Shown: positions 18,094-27,667 of the stretch, piece by piece
Layout: each line of letters begins with the position of its first letter
Numbering within the stretch: position 1 is the first letter of the stretch
Assembly (NCBI GenBank): GCA_026645945.1
Contig: JAPKMO010000006.1
Coordinates: 1-64,000, forward strand
Direction of reading: 5' to 3'
DNA from: Anaerolineae bacterium
Lineage (GTDB): Bacteria > Chloroflexota > Anaerolineae > Aggregatilineales > Phototrophicaceae
Length of the DNA: 64,000 nt
Notes under the pieces: model-generated
Told to the model about the DNA's origin: nothing
Seen by the model: only the letters and a program-made list of their open reading frames with translations
The model's database searches: none
Program-made: the position numbers and the translations under genes

Positions 18094-18362
18094 CAGCTCT
18101 CCCGATCCTCGCGCAGGAATTCTAACGACGACTTCGAGCCGGGTGGCGGCGTCCAGCGATGCCGTTCGACGGCTTCTCGTATCGCATCCCAGGTCAGGTC
18201 GTTATCATCATCCGGTTCGTCGGAAATCTCCAGCGCGCCCAGAAGCCGGGTGAGCCGTTCGTCAATTGCCGCTTCGACGAACCGTTTCAGCTCGTCCAGG
18301 GTCATATTGGCTACCGTCACCATCTGTCCAGCCCTCATATTACGCCCGTCGTTCATGCTCAT
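18093..18362 (-). CDS. Probable VapB-type antitoxin
   Basis: Small 89-residue protein directly upstream of the PIN-domain gene, with its stop overlapping the downstream ATG, as in toxin-antitoxin pairs. It contains a helical stretch TLDELKRFVEAAIDERLTRLLG, a short acidic loop DEPDDDND and a C-terminal Arg/Trp-rich tail that would bind the toxin. It resembles short antitoxins linked to PIN toxins in cyanobacteria and Chloroflexota rather than AbrB or ribbon-helix-helix types. Several ATGs lie in frame near the start and the true one is uncertain. Confidence 0.6.
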   Translation of the reverse strand: MSMNDGRNMRAGQMVTVANMTLDELKRFVEAAIDERLTRLLGALEISDEPDDDNDLTWDAIREAVERHRWTPPPGSKSSLEFLREDRES

Positions 18363-18371
18363 TATAGTTTA

Positions 18372-18761
18372 TTACAGCGTCATCAGGAAGGCGATCAGAT
18401 CGGCGATGTCCTGCGCGGAAAGCCGCTCGGCATAATCAGGATACATCACGTTCCTGAAACCATCCACCACAAAACCGGACGGGTCGGTGATGCTGGCAAA
18501 AGCGTAATCATGAGCGGACAGCCCTTCCACGCGCCCGGCGGCGCGTTTGGCGAAACCGCTCAGGTTGGGCGCGACCGTCACGCGGGAGAGCATCGGGCGG
18601 CTGAGATGGCAGCCGGCACAAGCCGGCGCGCCGTTCGTCCCCAGGCGGAAAATTTCCGCGCCGCGTTCGGCATCCCCAACGAACGACTCCACAGACTGGT
18701 CGGCGCTGCTGACCATCACCAGAACGGCGATAAAAATGATGAACATCCCAATTCGCAGCAT
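18372..18761 (-). CDS. Secreted c-type cytochrome, monoheme
   Basis: Small exported electron carrier of 129 residues. Residues 1-20 are a hydrophobic signal or anchor (MLRIGMFIIFIAVLVMV). The single heme-binding motif CAGCH is at 48-52, and Met107 in NVMYPDY is the probable distal ligand. The C-terminal helix AQDIADLIAFLMTL is typical of class I cytochromes. The ATG at 18761 is chosen because GGAGG lies 8 bases upstream; an earlier ATG at 18788 overlaps that site. No oxidase gene is nearby. Confidence 0.85.
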   Translation of the reverse strand: MLRIGMFIIFIAVLVMVSSADQSVESFVGDAERGAEIFRLGTNGAPACAGCHLSRPMLSRVTVAPNLSGFAKRAAGRVEGLSAHDYAFASITDPSGFVVDGFRNVMYPDYAERLSAQDIADLIAFLMTL

Positions 18762-18861
18762 GATGGTTCCCCTCCGAACAGCCTTCATTAAATGACAAAT
18801 TGAGGCCTGCCAACAGCGGTTTTAGGCCGATTCGGGATTGGGACTTCCTGTGGATAGACAG

Positions 18862-18879
18862 CTCCGCCAAAAGGCGGAG
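18862..18879. repeat. Hairpin in the cytochrome/STAND divergent region
   Basis: CTCCGCC and GGCGGAG form a 7-bp stem with an AAAA loop. The half-site GGCGGAGA recurs at 18912-18919, just before the promoter -10 box of the STAND gene. It could be an operator or an outward terminator; the sequence does not decide. Confidence 0.35.
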
Positions 18880-18898
18880 ATATTGAAAACAGAATGAA

Positions 18899-18928
18899 TT
18901 GTCATGAATCGGCGGAGAATGCTATACT
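18899..18928 (+). promoter_or_regulatory. Promoter of the STAND ATPase gene
   Basis: TTGTCA (18899-18904), an 18-base spacer and TATACT (18923-18928) lie 50 bases before the start codon. Confidence 0.6.
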
Positions 18929-18977
18929 CCGTGTTAATTCTTTTTGACGAATCAGTCGCAACAAGGCGAGGTGAGCG

Positions 18978-21527
18978 ATGCCTACTATCCTGGCGCATGA
19001 AACACCGGCCCACACGGCGAACGCCTTACCGATCACGCTGCACGGCAAACTCATCGGGCGGGAAAAAAGCCTGGCGCAGGTGTATTCTCACTTAAAGACC
19101 CACAAAGCCGTCCTGATCTGCGGCGCGGCGGGCATCGGTAAAACCGCCCTGGCCGGGACGCTCGCCAGTGCCTATACCGAACTGCCCGGCGGGGTGCTGT
19201 GGCTCAACGTTCACGACAGCCCGCTGGACGAGCTGATCGTGCGGGTGGGGCGTGCCTACGGCGATCTTGACATCGCCAACAGCGACGTGCCATCGGGCAT
19301 GATCGGCGCGGCAGCCAGCACCCTGAACACGCACAAACCACTGCTGGTGCTGGACGGCAAACCCAATCTCCAGGCGGCAGCAGAATTCATCCGCCGCTGC
19401 GCCGATGGGCTGCCCGCCCTGGTGGTGGCAAACACCCCGTTGGAAGGCCCCTGGACGCCGATTGAGGTGGGGCCGCTGGAGGAAGAAGCGGCGGTCGCCA
19501 TGCTGCGCGCCCTGGCCGGGCTGGAAAGCCAGGCCGGGATTGAGGACGACCTGGCCGAACTGGTCAGCATCCTGGATTATATGCCGCTGGCAGTCGCGGT
19601 GGCCGCCGGGACGATGCGGCTGGCAAAACAACCCCCCGCCGCCTACCTGGAAACTTTCGAGCAAATCCCCAGCAGCGCCGGGGCAGATGCCCAACTGCTG
19701 GCGCTGACGGTCGGTTTCCGCAGCCTGAACAGCGCCCTGCAAGGGCTGATGCTGATGATGGGCGCGCTTTTCACCGGCGGCGGCTCCGGCGAGCTGCTGA
19801 GTCTGGTCAGCGGCGCGCCGCCGGAAACCATCCAGCAGGTGATGACGATGCTTTCCGCCAGCTATCTGGTAGACCGCTTCGAGCGGGGTGACGCGCCCTA
19901 CTACCGGCTGCACGAGGTCACGCGGTCGTTTGCCGAAACCTGGCTGCGCAGCTCCGGGCGGCTGGAGTCGCTGCAAACAAAGGTGCGCGATACGCTGGTG
20001 GAGTATGTCAAAAAATACAGCGGCAGCCACGATCGGCTGGCGGCGGAAATGGATAACATCGTGGCGGCAGCCCGCTGGAGCGCCGACAGCGGCGACCGGG
20101 ACGCGGTGAACCAACTGGTGGTCGGTTTGATGCAGGCCGGCGATTTTGTCAACGAAGGCGGGTACGTTTACGAACTGCTGGCGCTGCGCCGGCTGGCGGC
20201 CAGCTTTACCACCGCTTTTCCGGCTTATCCGCCGCCCCCGCCGCCGGAAAGCGCCGAACCCGCCCCGCCATCGCTGTGGGACCGGGTGGAGCGCGCGCCG
20301 GAAGCCGTATCGGGGGCGGTCATCCCCGGCGAAGATGAAGAAGATTTTGACGAGGAACTGGAAGCCGAACTGGATGAAGAAACGTTTGAGGACGAACTCG
20401 AAGACGAATTTGAAGACGAAGAAGATTTTGACGAACAGGAAGAAATCGAGGACGCCACGCTGACCGGCATTGTTACCGAAACGCTGCCGGAAGGCGAGGC
20501 CGGCGAAATCGCCCGGCTTCAGGCGGCGCTGCGGCTGGCCCGCCAGCAGGGCGACGGCGCGCGTAAAATCGAACTGCTGGCCGAAATCGGCGAGCGCCTG
20601 ACCGAACAGGGGCAGCACAACGAGGCGATTCCAATCTATAACGAACTGCTTTCCGACTATGAGGCGCTGGACGAAACCGAGGAGATGCTTAAAACGCTGG
20701 ATACCCTGTCCGCGCTGATGGTCAAAACCGAAAATTCCGGCGCGGCGGTGATGCACGCCACGCGGGGTATTCATCTGGCCGAGGAGCTAGACGACGAAGA
20801 AGCCCATATGCACCTGCTGATGACGCTGGGGGATGCCCGGCAGCAGCTTGGCGACAGCGGCGAGGCGGTGCGCGCTTATGGGCAGGCACTGGAAATCGCC
20901 CGCAACCGGGATGACAGCCAGAATGAATCGCTCGTTCTGTACAAACTGGGCGGCGCGCAGCTGGACAACAGCGACCCGGACGCCGCCGCGCAAACCTGGG
21001 AGCAGGCGCTCCGGCTGTTCCGAATGCAGGGCAAACGCGATTACGAAGGCCGGGTGTTGGGCAGCCTGGGAACGGCCTACGGCGAACTAGGGCGCTGGAC
21101 GGAGGCCATCAACTTCCATACGTCGGCGCTGCATATTGCCCGCGAAGTGAAAGACAAAGAGGAAGAGGCGCTGCAACTGAGCAACCTGGGTTATGCGGCG
21201 GTGGAGGCCAACCAGCTTGGCGAGGCCGTGCTGCGCTACCGGCAGGCGCTGCATCTGGCCTACCAGGCCAACAACCGGGAGAACATCGTCAGCGCCATCG
21301 TAGACCTGACGCGGCTGCTGGTGGAAAGCCAGCGGCATCTGGCGATTGCCGAGATGTTGATTAACGAGGCAGCGGCGCTCGAACCCAATGACCGGGACGT
21401 GATCCGCCTCAAAGAGCGCGTGACCAACGAAAAGCTGGTGGCGCAGGCCGCCGGCGTCCAACTGCTGCCCGTCAACGGCACGCCGCAGCAGTATGCCGCC
21501 AACGCTTATACGCTGCTTGAGGGATGA
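18978..21527 (+). CDS. STAND-type NTPase with TPR repeats
   Basis: Signal-transduction ATPase with numerous domains, a class that includes NB-ARC regulators and defence sensors. The 849-residue protein opens with a short GREKSLAQVYSHL module, then P-loop GAAGIGKT (49-56), a Walker B-like LLVLDGKP strand and a helical NB-ARC-like arm with a winged-helix-like part near 320. A Pro-rich patch (about 412-425) and a strongly acidic Glu/Asp tract (about 451-492) follow. The C-terminal 340 residues are at least five TPR units, for example GSLGTAYGELGRWTEAINFH. No DNA-binding or effector domain is seen. It overlaps the ROK regulator by 4 bases, so the two are co-translated. Confidence 0.82.
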   Translation: MPTILAHETPAHTANALPITLHGKLIGREKSLAQVYSHLKTHKAVLICGAAGIGKTALAGTLASAYTELPGGVLWLNVHDSPLDELIVRVGRAYGDLDIANSDVPSGMIGAAASTLNTHKPLLVLDGKPNLQAAAEFIRRCADGLPALVVANTPLEGPWTPIEVGPLEEEAAVAMLRALAGLESQAGIEDDLAELVSILDYMPLAVAVAAGTMRLAKQPPAAYLETFEQIPSSAGADAQLLALTVGFRSLNSALQGLMLMMGALFTGGGSGELLSLVSGAPPETIQQVMTMLSASYLVDRFERGDAPYYRLHEVTRSFAETWLRSSGRLESLQTKVRDTLVEYVKKYSGSHDRLAAEMDNIVAAARWSADSGDRDAVNQLVVGLMQAGDFVNEGGYVYELLALRRLAASFTTAFPAYPPPPPPESAEPAPPSLWDRVERAPEAVSGAVIPGEDEEDFDEELEAELDEETFEDELEDEFEDEEDFDEQEEIEDATLTGIVTETLPEGEAGEIARLQAALRLARQQGDGARKIELLAEIGERLTEQGQHNEAIPIYNELLSDYEALDETEEMLKTLDTLSALMVKTENSGAAVMHATRGIHLAEELDDEEAHMHLLMTLGDARQQLGDSGEAVRAYGQALEIARNRDDSQNESLVLYKLGGAQLDNSDPDAAAQTWEQALRLFRMQGKRDYEGRVLGSLGTAYGELGRWTEAINFHTSALHIAREVKDKEEEALQLSNLGYAAVEANQLGEAVLRYRQALHLAYQANNRENIVSAIVDLTRLLVESQRHLAIAEMLINEAAALEPNDRDVIRLKERVTNEKLVAQAAGVQLLPVNGTPQQYAANAYTLLEG

Positions 21528-22762
21528 TGCGCCGGCTTTTTCTGGGCAGCCGGGGCAGCGCCATTCGGTCGCATAACCTGCGGGCGATTCTGCTGGCGCT
21601 GCTGCGGTACGAACCGATTTCCCGCGTGCGGCTGGCGCAAGTAACGCAGCTTTCCAACACCACCATCACCAACCTGATCGCCGAACTGCTGGAACAGGGT
21701 GTGGTGGCGGAGGATGCCCCCGACTTAAACGAGCGCCGCGCGGTGGGACGCCCCCAGACGGCGCTGCGCCTGGTCCCGGACTCGCGTTATACGGCCGGCA
21801 TTCATTTCGACGTAGACCAGGTGCGGGCTGCTGTCGTCAACCTGCGCGGCCAGCCGCTCCGCTCCGGCGCGCATCCCCATTCCTTCGACCAGACGCCGGA
21901 AACCGTGCTGGCAGAAACCTCCGCCCTCGTCGAACGGCTGGCGGCGGGGCTGGATGAGCAGCGTTTTATCGGCCTGGGCGTGGGCGTTTCCGGCCTGGCC
22001 GACCCCGCGACCGGCGTGAACGTCTTTGCGCCCAACCTGGGCTGGCGCGACGTGCCGGTGGCCGAGTGGTTTTCGCGCCGGTTTGGGCTGCCGGTCTGCC
22101 TGGATAATAACGTGCGGGCGATGGCGCTGGGCGAAACGCTGTTCGGGGCCGGGCGCGACGCGCACGCGCTGGCGTTTGTTTATGCCCGCATCGGCGTGGG
22201 CGCGGGTTTTGTGGTCGGCGGGCAGGTTTACCGGGGCAGCGGCGCGGGCGCGGGTGAAATCGGCCACGCGACCATCCTGCCGGACGGCGGCGAGGCCTGC
22301 CGCTGCGGCAATACCGGCTGCCTGGAGACGCTGGTTTCCGAACCGGCCATCCTGCGGCTGGCTTATCAACTCGCCGGTGACTATCCCGGCGGGCCTCTGG
22401 CGCAGGCGCTGGCGGACGGCCAGGGGTCGCCCATCGAGCGCGTGTTCGCCGCTGCGCGCGCCGGGGACGCGCCATCCCGCGCCATGCTGGCCGAACGCGC
22501 CCGCTACATGGGCATCGCGCTGGCGAACCTGGTCAACATCCTCAATCCCGATCTAATTGTGTTGGGCGGTCTTTTCGCCCAGGGGCAGGATTTACTGCTG
22601 CCGGGCGTGCGGCAGACCATCCGGGAGCGGGCGTTCGCGCACCTGGGCGAGCGCGTCGAACTGCGGACGGCCACTTTTGGCGCGCTGGCGGGTGTGGTCG
22701 GCGCGGCGGCGCTGGCGATGGATGCCTTTTTCTACCGGCACCAGACGGCCTATTCTGCGTAA
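21524..22762 (+). CDS. ROK-family transcriptional regulator
   Basis: Sugar-responsive repressor of the ROK family (NagC/XylR-like), 412 residues. The N-terminal winged helix-turn-helix (about 14-66) reads ISRVRLAQVTQLSNTTITNLI. The sugar-kinase-like core follows, with GLGVGVSGLADP, DNNVRAMALGE and the ROK zinc site CRCGNTGCLE (259-268). It starts inside the stop of the STAND gene (ATGATG at 21524), showing translational coupling. Its operator and sugar are not visible. Confidence 0.92.
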   Translation: MMRRLFLGSRGSAIRSHNLRAILLALLRYEPISRVRLAQVTQLSNTTITNLIAELLEQGVVAEDAPDLNERRAVGRPQTALRLVPDSRYTAGIHFDVDQVRAAVVNLRGQPLRSGAHPHSFDQTPETVLAETSALVERLAAGLDEQRFIGLGVGVSGLADPATGVNVFAPNLGWRDVPVAEWFSRRFGLPVCLDNNVRAMALGETLFGAGRDAHALAFVYARIGVGAGFVVGGQVYRGSGAGAGEIGHATILPDGGEACRCGNTGCLETLVSEPAILRLAYQLAGDYPGGPLAQALADGQGSPIERVFAAARAGDAPSRAMLAERARYMGIALANLVNILNPDLIVLGGLFAQGQDLLLPGVRQTIRERAFAHLGERVELRTATFGALAGVVGAAALAMDAFFYRHQTAYSA

Positions 22763-22866
22763 ATCGGCTCTCATCAGGGCGCAACATTTCGCAGGCTTGT
22801 TAAAGCCTTCAGATGCGTTTATCCTGAAAGTACGCTCCACAGCGGCTCTATGACCTTGCGTTAAAA

Positions 22867-22914
22867 CATTTTCGTTTTAACTCGGCACTCACTCAGCACT
22901 TGGAACTCGGAACT
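22867..22914. repeat. Degenerate heptamer tandem array (STRR-like), locus A
   Basis: Five adjacent 7-base units at 22880-22914: ACTCGGC, ACTCACT, CAGCACT, TGGAACT, CGGAACT. They are preceded by CATTTTCGTTTT (22867-22878). The same 12-mer precedes the array at 42369. It ends 8 bases before the LysM lipoprotein start codon. The rest of 22763-22922 shows no gene. Confidence 0.6.
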
Positions 22915-22922
22915 TTTCTTCA

Positions 22923-24131
22923 ATGCAACTGCGAGCCGGAATCGCCGGTATTCTGCTGATCGTATGCAGCGCGGGGTGTTACACCCAGGGTTTAAGCACC
23001 GACCCGCCGCGTTTGACCCCTGCCGCGATTCCGCCTGCCGACCCACCGACAGAAACGGCGCTTCCGGCCTCTCTGCCGCCAACCGCCATACCGGCGCCGG
23101 CCACTGCGGCAGTGTTCGCCGGCACACGCATCCATACCGTACAGAGCGGTGAAACGCTCTACCAGATCGCCCGGTTTTACGGCCTGACGCCGGAAACGCT
23201 GGCTGCCGCCAACGCCATCACCGACCCCAGCCGGATACTGGCCGGGCAGATTCTCGCCATTCCCGACGGCGGCCAGCCTGCGCCGACAGCTGTCATCCCC
23301 ACCCTGGCTGCAGCGATAGGCCTTCCGTTCGTTTCCCCGGCTGCCCTGGTTGTGCCGCCGCCTGCCGCTTTGCCGCCCACGCTGAACGGCGTACCGCTGG
23401 AAGAAATCATCGTGCTGCCGGAAACAGCGCGCCAGAACATTCGCGGCATCTTCGCCGCCGGGATGTCGCTGGGCCGGAACCCGCGCGCTTTCTCCAAACT
23501 GGGCGACAGCCTCATCGAAAACCCGCATTTCCTGGCGCGCTTCGACGGCGGGCCGTACAACCTGGGGGAATATGCCGCGCTCCAGCCGGTGATTGATTAT
23601 TTCGCCGGTTCGTTTGGCCGGCAGGGGGCGGCGGTGCGGCGCGGGCTGCACTCGTGGTCGGTGTTCGACCCCATGTTTGCCGACAAAAGCCTGTGTTATG
23701 CCAACGAGTCGCTGCTGGCGTGCGAACTGCGGCTGCATAACCCCAGCCTGCTGTTCGTGCGTTTAGGCACGAACGACGTAGGCGTGCCGGAATCGTTCGA
23801 GCGCAGCCTGCGGCGGGTGATCGAGTTTTCGATCAGCAGCGGCGTGATCCCCATCCTGACCACCAAAGCCGACCGCTTCCGCGACCCGCTGGATACCAAC
23901 AACGGCATCATCCGGCGGCTGGCGCTAGAATACAACGTGCCGCTGTGGGACTTCGACCGCATCGCGGCCACGCTGCCGGGGCGCGGCCTGGCCGCCGACG
24001 GCGCGCACCTGACCACCTTTTTCGCCCACGATTACACCCAACCGGAGGCGCTCCAGCGCGGGCATGGCGTCAGCAACCTGACCGCGCTGATGATGCTGGA
24101 TGCCATCTGGCGGGCGACCACACCGGGCTAA
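22923..24131 (+). CDS. LysM lipoprotein with SGNH/GDSL-like hydrolase domain
   Basis: Surface lipoprotein of 402 residues. The signal sequence ends in a lipobox-like SAGC with Cys19, followed by a Pro/Ala/Thr-rich spacer. One LysM module (about 70-114) reads HTVQSGETLYQIARFYGL and should bind peptidoglycan. A second Pro-rich linker leads to an SGNH-like domain (about 185-400) with KLGDSL, RLGTNDVG and ADGAHLTT at the positions of blocks I, III and V. The nucleophile Ser, the Asn and the Asp-x-x-His are all present. It may deacetylate or de-esterify wall glycans; the substrate is unknown. Confidence 0.82.
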   Translation: MQLRAGIAGILLIVCSAGCYTQGLSTDPPRLTPAAIPPADPPTETALPASLPPTAIPAPATAAVFAGTRIHTVQSGETLYQIARFYGLTPETLAAANAITDPSRILAGQILAIPDGGQPAPTAVIPTLAAAIGLPFVSPAALVVPPPAALPPTLNGVPLEEIIVLPETARQNIRGIFAAGMSLGRNPRAFSKLGDSLIENPHFLARFDGGPYNLGEYAALQPVIDYFAGSFGRQGAAVRRGLHSWSVFDPMFADKSLCYANESLLACELRLHNPSLLFVRLGTNDVGVPESFERSLRRVIEFSISSGVIPILTTKADRFRDPLDTNNGIIRRLALEYNVPLWDFDRIAATLPGRGLAADGAHLTTFFAHDYTQPEALQRGHGVSNLTALMMLDAIWRATTPG

Positions 24132-24267
24132 ACCAGGCCGCCAAAAGTGAGCGGCACAGACGCCGAATTTTTAATATAATAATTATCTAGGCGCAATCTG
24201 GCCGTTAGACAGATGCCGTAGAATGAAAATCATCGCCCCGGTATGGCAGAATCACGGAGGGAGCGGC

Positions 24268-26349
24268 GTGTCATCTTCATTGATCGGGCGTAAGCTCGGC
24301 AAATACGAAATTGTCGAACTGGTCGGCCAGGGCGGGATGGCAACTGTTTACAAGGGCTACCAGAGGGACATTGACCGCTATGTGGCGGTCAAGGTGCTGC
24401 CGCCGCACCCAGGGCTTGACCAGCAGTTCATCGAACGCTTCCGCCTGGAGGCGCGAACGGTGGCGCGGCTTCAGCACCCGCACATCCTGCCGCTGTACGA
24501 CTACGGCGTGCAGGACGACATTCTTTATCTGGTGACGGCTTTTGTCGAAGGCGGCTCGTTAAACGAGCGGATTCACCGGGGCAAAATGCCGCCCGGCGAG
24601 GCCGCCCGCCTGCTGCGGCAGATGGCCTCGGCGCTGGATTTCGCCCACCGCCAGGGCATCATCCACCGCGACATCAAACCGGATAACGTGCTGGTAGACC
24701 GCGAGGGGCATGTGCTGCTGGCCGACTTCGGCATCGCCAAGCTGGCTGAAGGCGAGTCCCGCCTGACCGTCACCGGCGGGCTGGTCGGCACGCCGGCTTA
24801 TATGTCGCCGGAACAGGGGCGCGGCGAAACCGTGACCGGCAGCGCCGATATTTATTCGCTGGGCGTGGTGGTGTACGAAATGCTCACCGGCAAACAGCCG
24901 TTCACGGCCTCAACGCCCATGCAGGTCGTACTTAAACACATGACCGAGCCGGTTCCGAGCGTGCGCGCCGAAACCGCCGGGCTGCCGCCAGCGCTGGAGC
25001 CGGTTATGCAGCGGGTGCTGGCGAAAAACCCGGAAAGCCGCTACCAGACGGCGATGGCCTTCGCGGAAGACTTCGAGCGCGCCATCCAGGGCGCGGTGGA
25101 CACCAAACCAGCGGTCGCGGATGTCGTACCGACCACCACACCCGGCGGACTGTCGTCCGTCAACCCCAACCTGACGCCGCCGCCAACTACCGTCATCGTG
25201 CAGGAGCGCGGTTACAGCCCGCTGGTGCTGCTGGGCGGCTTTGGCATCATCGCGGTGCTGATGGTAGCGGTGGTTGTACTGGTTTTGAACGGCCAGCGCG
25301 ATACCCCACCATCGCTGCCGCCCCCGCCGACCGATGCCGTCCGCGTCACGCAGGCGGCTGTCGTGCCGCCGCCCCCGGCGCAGACCTTCGGGCGAGCGAG
25401 TTATACCACCACCGATTCCCTGGGCGATACGCTGACGCTGACGGTGCAGAACGTCAAACCGCCCGCCGCCGGGCGCGTGTATGCCGCCTGGTTGAAAAAC
25501 ACCGTCACCGGCGATACCATGCTGCTGGGCGAACTGGCGGTAGACGCGCTGGGCAGCGGCGCATTAGCGCCCTATATTGACCCCGATGGCCGCCCGCTGT
25601 TCGCGCTGTACAACGCTATCGCCATCACTGACGAGCCGCGTATGGCCGAAACGCCGACCGGCGAAATCGTCTACAGCGCCAGCGTGCCGCCGGAATTAAT
25701 GGACGCGCTGACGGAAATCCTGCTCCGCTCCGAGGACGGTTTCGCGGCGCGGTCGACGGTTTCCGGTTATGGCGGCGGCGACGGCCAGGACTCCGGCGAG
25801 AAGGGCAGCCTGCTGGACGGCGCGCTCATCGAGGCGCAGACCGCCGCCCAACACGCGGGTTTCGCCGCCGGCTCCAGCAATATCGGCGGGATGCACACGC
25901 ACACCGAACACACCATCAACATCCTGAACGGCACGACGGTGGATTATAACCGCAGCGGGCGCGGCGAAAACCCCGGACGCGGCGTGGGCGTGGTGCGTTT
26001 CCTTGACCTGATCGAAGCGCAGTTGGATGCGGTTGCGGACGCGCCGGCGGCCTCGCGCAGCCTACAAAGCGGCCTGGAATTTATCCGCGCCTGCACGCAG
26101 AACGTCCGCCAGTGGATAGGCGAAATCACTGCGCTGGACGAAGCGGTGCTGGCCGCCAGCGATGTGGCCGAAGTGGCCGATGAGGCGGCGCGGGCGGTCG
26201 AACTGGCCGAAACGATCATCAACGGGGTAGACCTGAACGGCAGCGGCCAGGTCGAGCCGTTTGAGGGCGAGTGCGGCTTGGAACAGATTCGCACCTTCGG
26301 CACACTGGTCAGCACGCTGAACCTGACGGAGGGCAGCGTACTGGAATGA
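24268..26349 (+). CDS. PknB-type Ser/Thr protein kinase with atypical ectodomain
   Basis: Transmembrane Hanks-type kinase, 693 residues. The kinase domain (about 13-280) is complete: GQGGMATV (20-27), Lys42 in [12 protein letters not shown] with Asp135, DFG from Asp153, and activation segment [17 protein letters not shown]. One membrane helix spans about 315-340. The ectodomain has no PASTA repeats. It starts with an RskA-like beta domain ([20 protein letters not shown]), continues with a His-containing [14 protein letters not shown] segment and ends with an EF-hand-like loop [14 protein letters not shown]. The GTG at 24268 is chosen because GGAGGG lies at normal spacing; an earlier ATG at 24223 has no such site. 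Confidence 0.88.
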   Translation: MSSSLIGRKLGKYEIVELVGQGGMATVYKGYQRDIDRYVAVKVLPPHPGLDQQFIERFRLEARTVARLQHPHILPLYDYGVQDDILYLVTAFVEGGSLNERIHRGKMPPGEAARLLRQMASALDFAHRQGIIHRDIKPDNVLVDREGHVLLADFGIAKLAEGESRLTVTGGLVGTPAYMSPEQGRGETVTGSADIYSLGVVVYEMLTGKQPFTASTPMQVVLKHMTEPVPSVRAETAGLPPALEPVMQRVLAKNPESRYQTAMAFAEDFERAIQGAVDTKPAVADVVPTTTPGGLSSVNPNLTPPPTTVIVQERGYSPLVLLGGFGIIAVLMVAVVVLVLNGQRDTPPSLPPPPTDAVRVTQAAVVPPPPAQTFGRASYTTTDSLGDTLTLTVQNVKPPAAGRVYAAWLKNTVTGDTMLLGELAVDALGSGALAPYIDPDGRPLFALYNAIAITDEPRMAETPTGEIVYSASVPPELMDALTEILLRSEDGFAARSTVSGYGGGDGQDSGEKGSLLDGALIEAQTAAQHAGFAAGSSNIGGMHTHTEHTINILNGTTVDYNRSGRGENPGRGVGVVRFLDLIEAQLDAVADAPAASRSLQSGLEFIRACTQNVRQWIGEITALDEAVLAASDVAEVADEAARAVELAETIINGVDLNGSGQVEPFEGECGLEQIRTFGTLVSTLNLTEGSVLE

Positions 26350-26413
26350 CCATGCGCCTGTAGAAGATATTCTGACGCCACCTGCAACCCGGCATTTAAC
26401 CCAGGGGGAAACT

Positions 26414-27607
26414 ATGCGAAACCTGCTGCTGTGCGCCCTGCTGCTGGCGGCGGCCTGCGTGCCTGATCTGTCTCAGGGGCCGCCCGTCACCGGATTCGCG
26501 CCCATCCTGCGCGATGCGCCGACCGGCACGCCGGTCGCCTGGACGGAAAGCGAGACCGCTGTCACCCTGGAAAACGCCGACCGGATTGCGCGGTTGGGCC
26601 GCCTGGACGCGCCGGAAGTGCCCAGCACGGTTTTTGCCTATGCGTTTTCGCCGGATGGCGCGCGGCTGGCCGGGCTGAACAATACCCATTTGATGGCCTG
26701 GAATTTGCTCAGCGGCGAAAGAGTCTTTTATACCGACCGCGCGGACGCGCAGAACGTTTATTACGCGCCGGACAAAGACGAAATTTATACCCTGGACGCC
26801 GACGGCACGCTGCGTATCTACAATGCCGACACCGGCGCGCTCAAGGAAGAAATCAACGGCCACCCTCTGTTCGGCGGCGCGGCGGTCTATGATGCCGAAA
26901 ACGGCCTGCTGGCGCTGGGCGCGTCCAACGGCGAGGTAAAGGTGTGGGACGCGGCGGCGCGGCAGGCGCTGGCGACCATCAAAGCGCACGGCGCGCCGGT
27001 GGTCGCCCTGGCGTTCACGCCGGATGGGGAACTGCTCGCCAGCGGCGGGTTGGATGGCCGGGTAACGGTGTGGGACTGGCGAAGCCGGGAACGCGCCGCC
27101 GACCTGGAAACCCTGGCCGGGCGGCTGGTTTTTTCGCCCGATGCGTCCCAACTGGCTGCCGCTACTGCCGCGCAGGTCGAACTGTGGGACTGGAAAGCCG
27201 GCGAGCGCAAACGCATCTTGCAAACCGGCGCGGGCGGCGCGGCCGACGTGCTGAAGTACGCGCCGGACGGCGGCTACCTCATCAGCGGCGGGCGCACGCC
27301 GAATGCCAGCCTGTGGAATCCGCAGACCGGCGATCTGGTCGTTAGCCTGCCAGGCGTGGGCGGCGATACCACCTCGGCGGCTTTTTCGCCGGACGGCGGG
27401 CTGCTGGTGACGACGGTGCTGGGCCAGCCAGTTTTGCTGTGGAATCTGGCGCAGGTCAGCCCCGATACACTGGCCCGCGCCGACCTGGATACCGGCGCGC
27501 AGGTTTTTGAGGCTGCCTGGACGCCGGACGGTTTTCTGCTGGTGCTGTTCGAGACGGCAGGGCCGGTGCAAATCTGGGGCATCCCGCCCGGTGAAACCGG
27601 CGGTTAG
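26414..27607 (+). CDS. WD40-repeat lipoprotein
   Basis: Exported lipoprotein, 397 residues, with lipobox LAAAC (Cys15). The rest is a beta-propeller of six or seven WD40-like blades, recognisable by repeated SPDG and VWDW/LWNP turns, for example FTPDGELLASGGLDGRVTVW and KYAPDGGYLISGGRTPNASL. No enzyme motif is seen, so it is probably a binding scaffold on the cell surface. The AGGGGG site lies 8 bases before the ATG. It follows the kinase gene after 64 bases and may be co-transcribed. Confidence 0.87.
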   Translation: MRNLLLCALLLAAACVPDLSQGPPVTGFAPILRDAPTGTPVAWTESETAVTLENADRIARLGRLDAPEVPSTVFAYAFSPDGARLAGLNNTHLMAWNLLSGERVFYTDRADAQNVYYAPDKDEIYTLDADGTLRIYNADTGALKEEINGHPLFGGAAVYDAENGLLALGASNGEVKVWDAAARQALATIKAHGAPVVALAFTPDGELLASGGLDGRVTVWDWRSRERAADLETLAGRLVFSPDASQLAAATAAQVELWDWKAGERKRILQTGAGGAADVLKYAPDGGYLISGGRTPNASLWNPQTGDLVVSLPGVGGDTTSAAFSPDGGLLVTTVLGQPVLLWNLAQVSPDTLARADLDTGAQVFEAAWTPDGFLLVLFETAGPVQIWGIPPGETGG

Positions 27608-27630
27608 GGCGAAAATCACCGGAAAATTCA

Positions 27631-27659
27631 AAAGGCGCGGATAAAATTTCCTCCGCGCC
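27631..27659 (-). terminator. Terminator of def (possibly bidirectional)
   Basis: GGCGCGGA / TCCGCGCC form an 8-bp stem with a 10-base loop. On the minus strand the stem is followed by TTTTG, so it most likely ends def. It also lies 24 bases after the WD40 gene stop on the plus strand. Confidence 0.65.
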
Positions 27660-27667
27660 CGGAAAGT

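Noticed and set aside
18159-18791. Plus-strand frame of 210 codons over vapB and the cytochrome gene
   Set aside because: It is antisense to a gene with signal peptide and heme motif and spans a gene boundary; composition is that of a shadow.
19092-20774. Minus-strand frame of 560 codons inside the STAND gene
   Set aside because: It is antisense to a clear P-loop/TPR protein and has a His/Arg/Gln-rich shadow composition.
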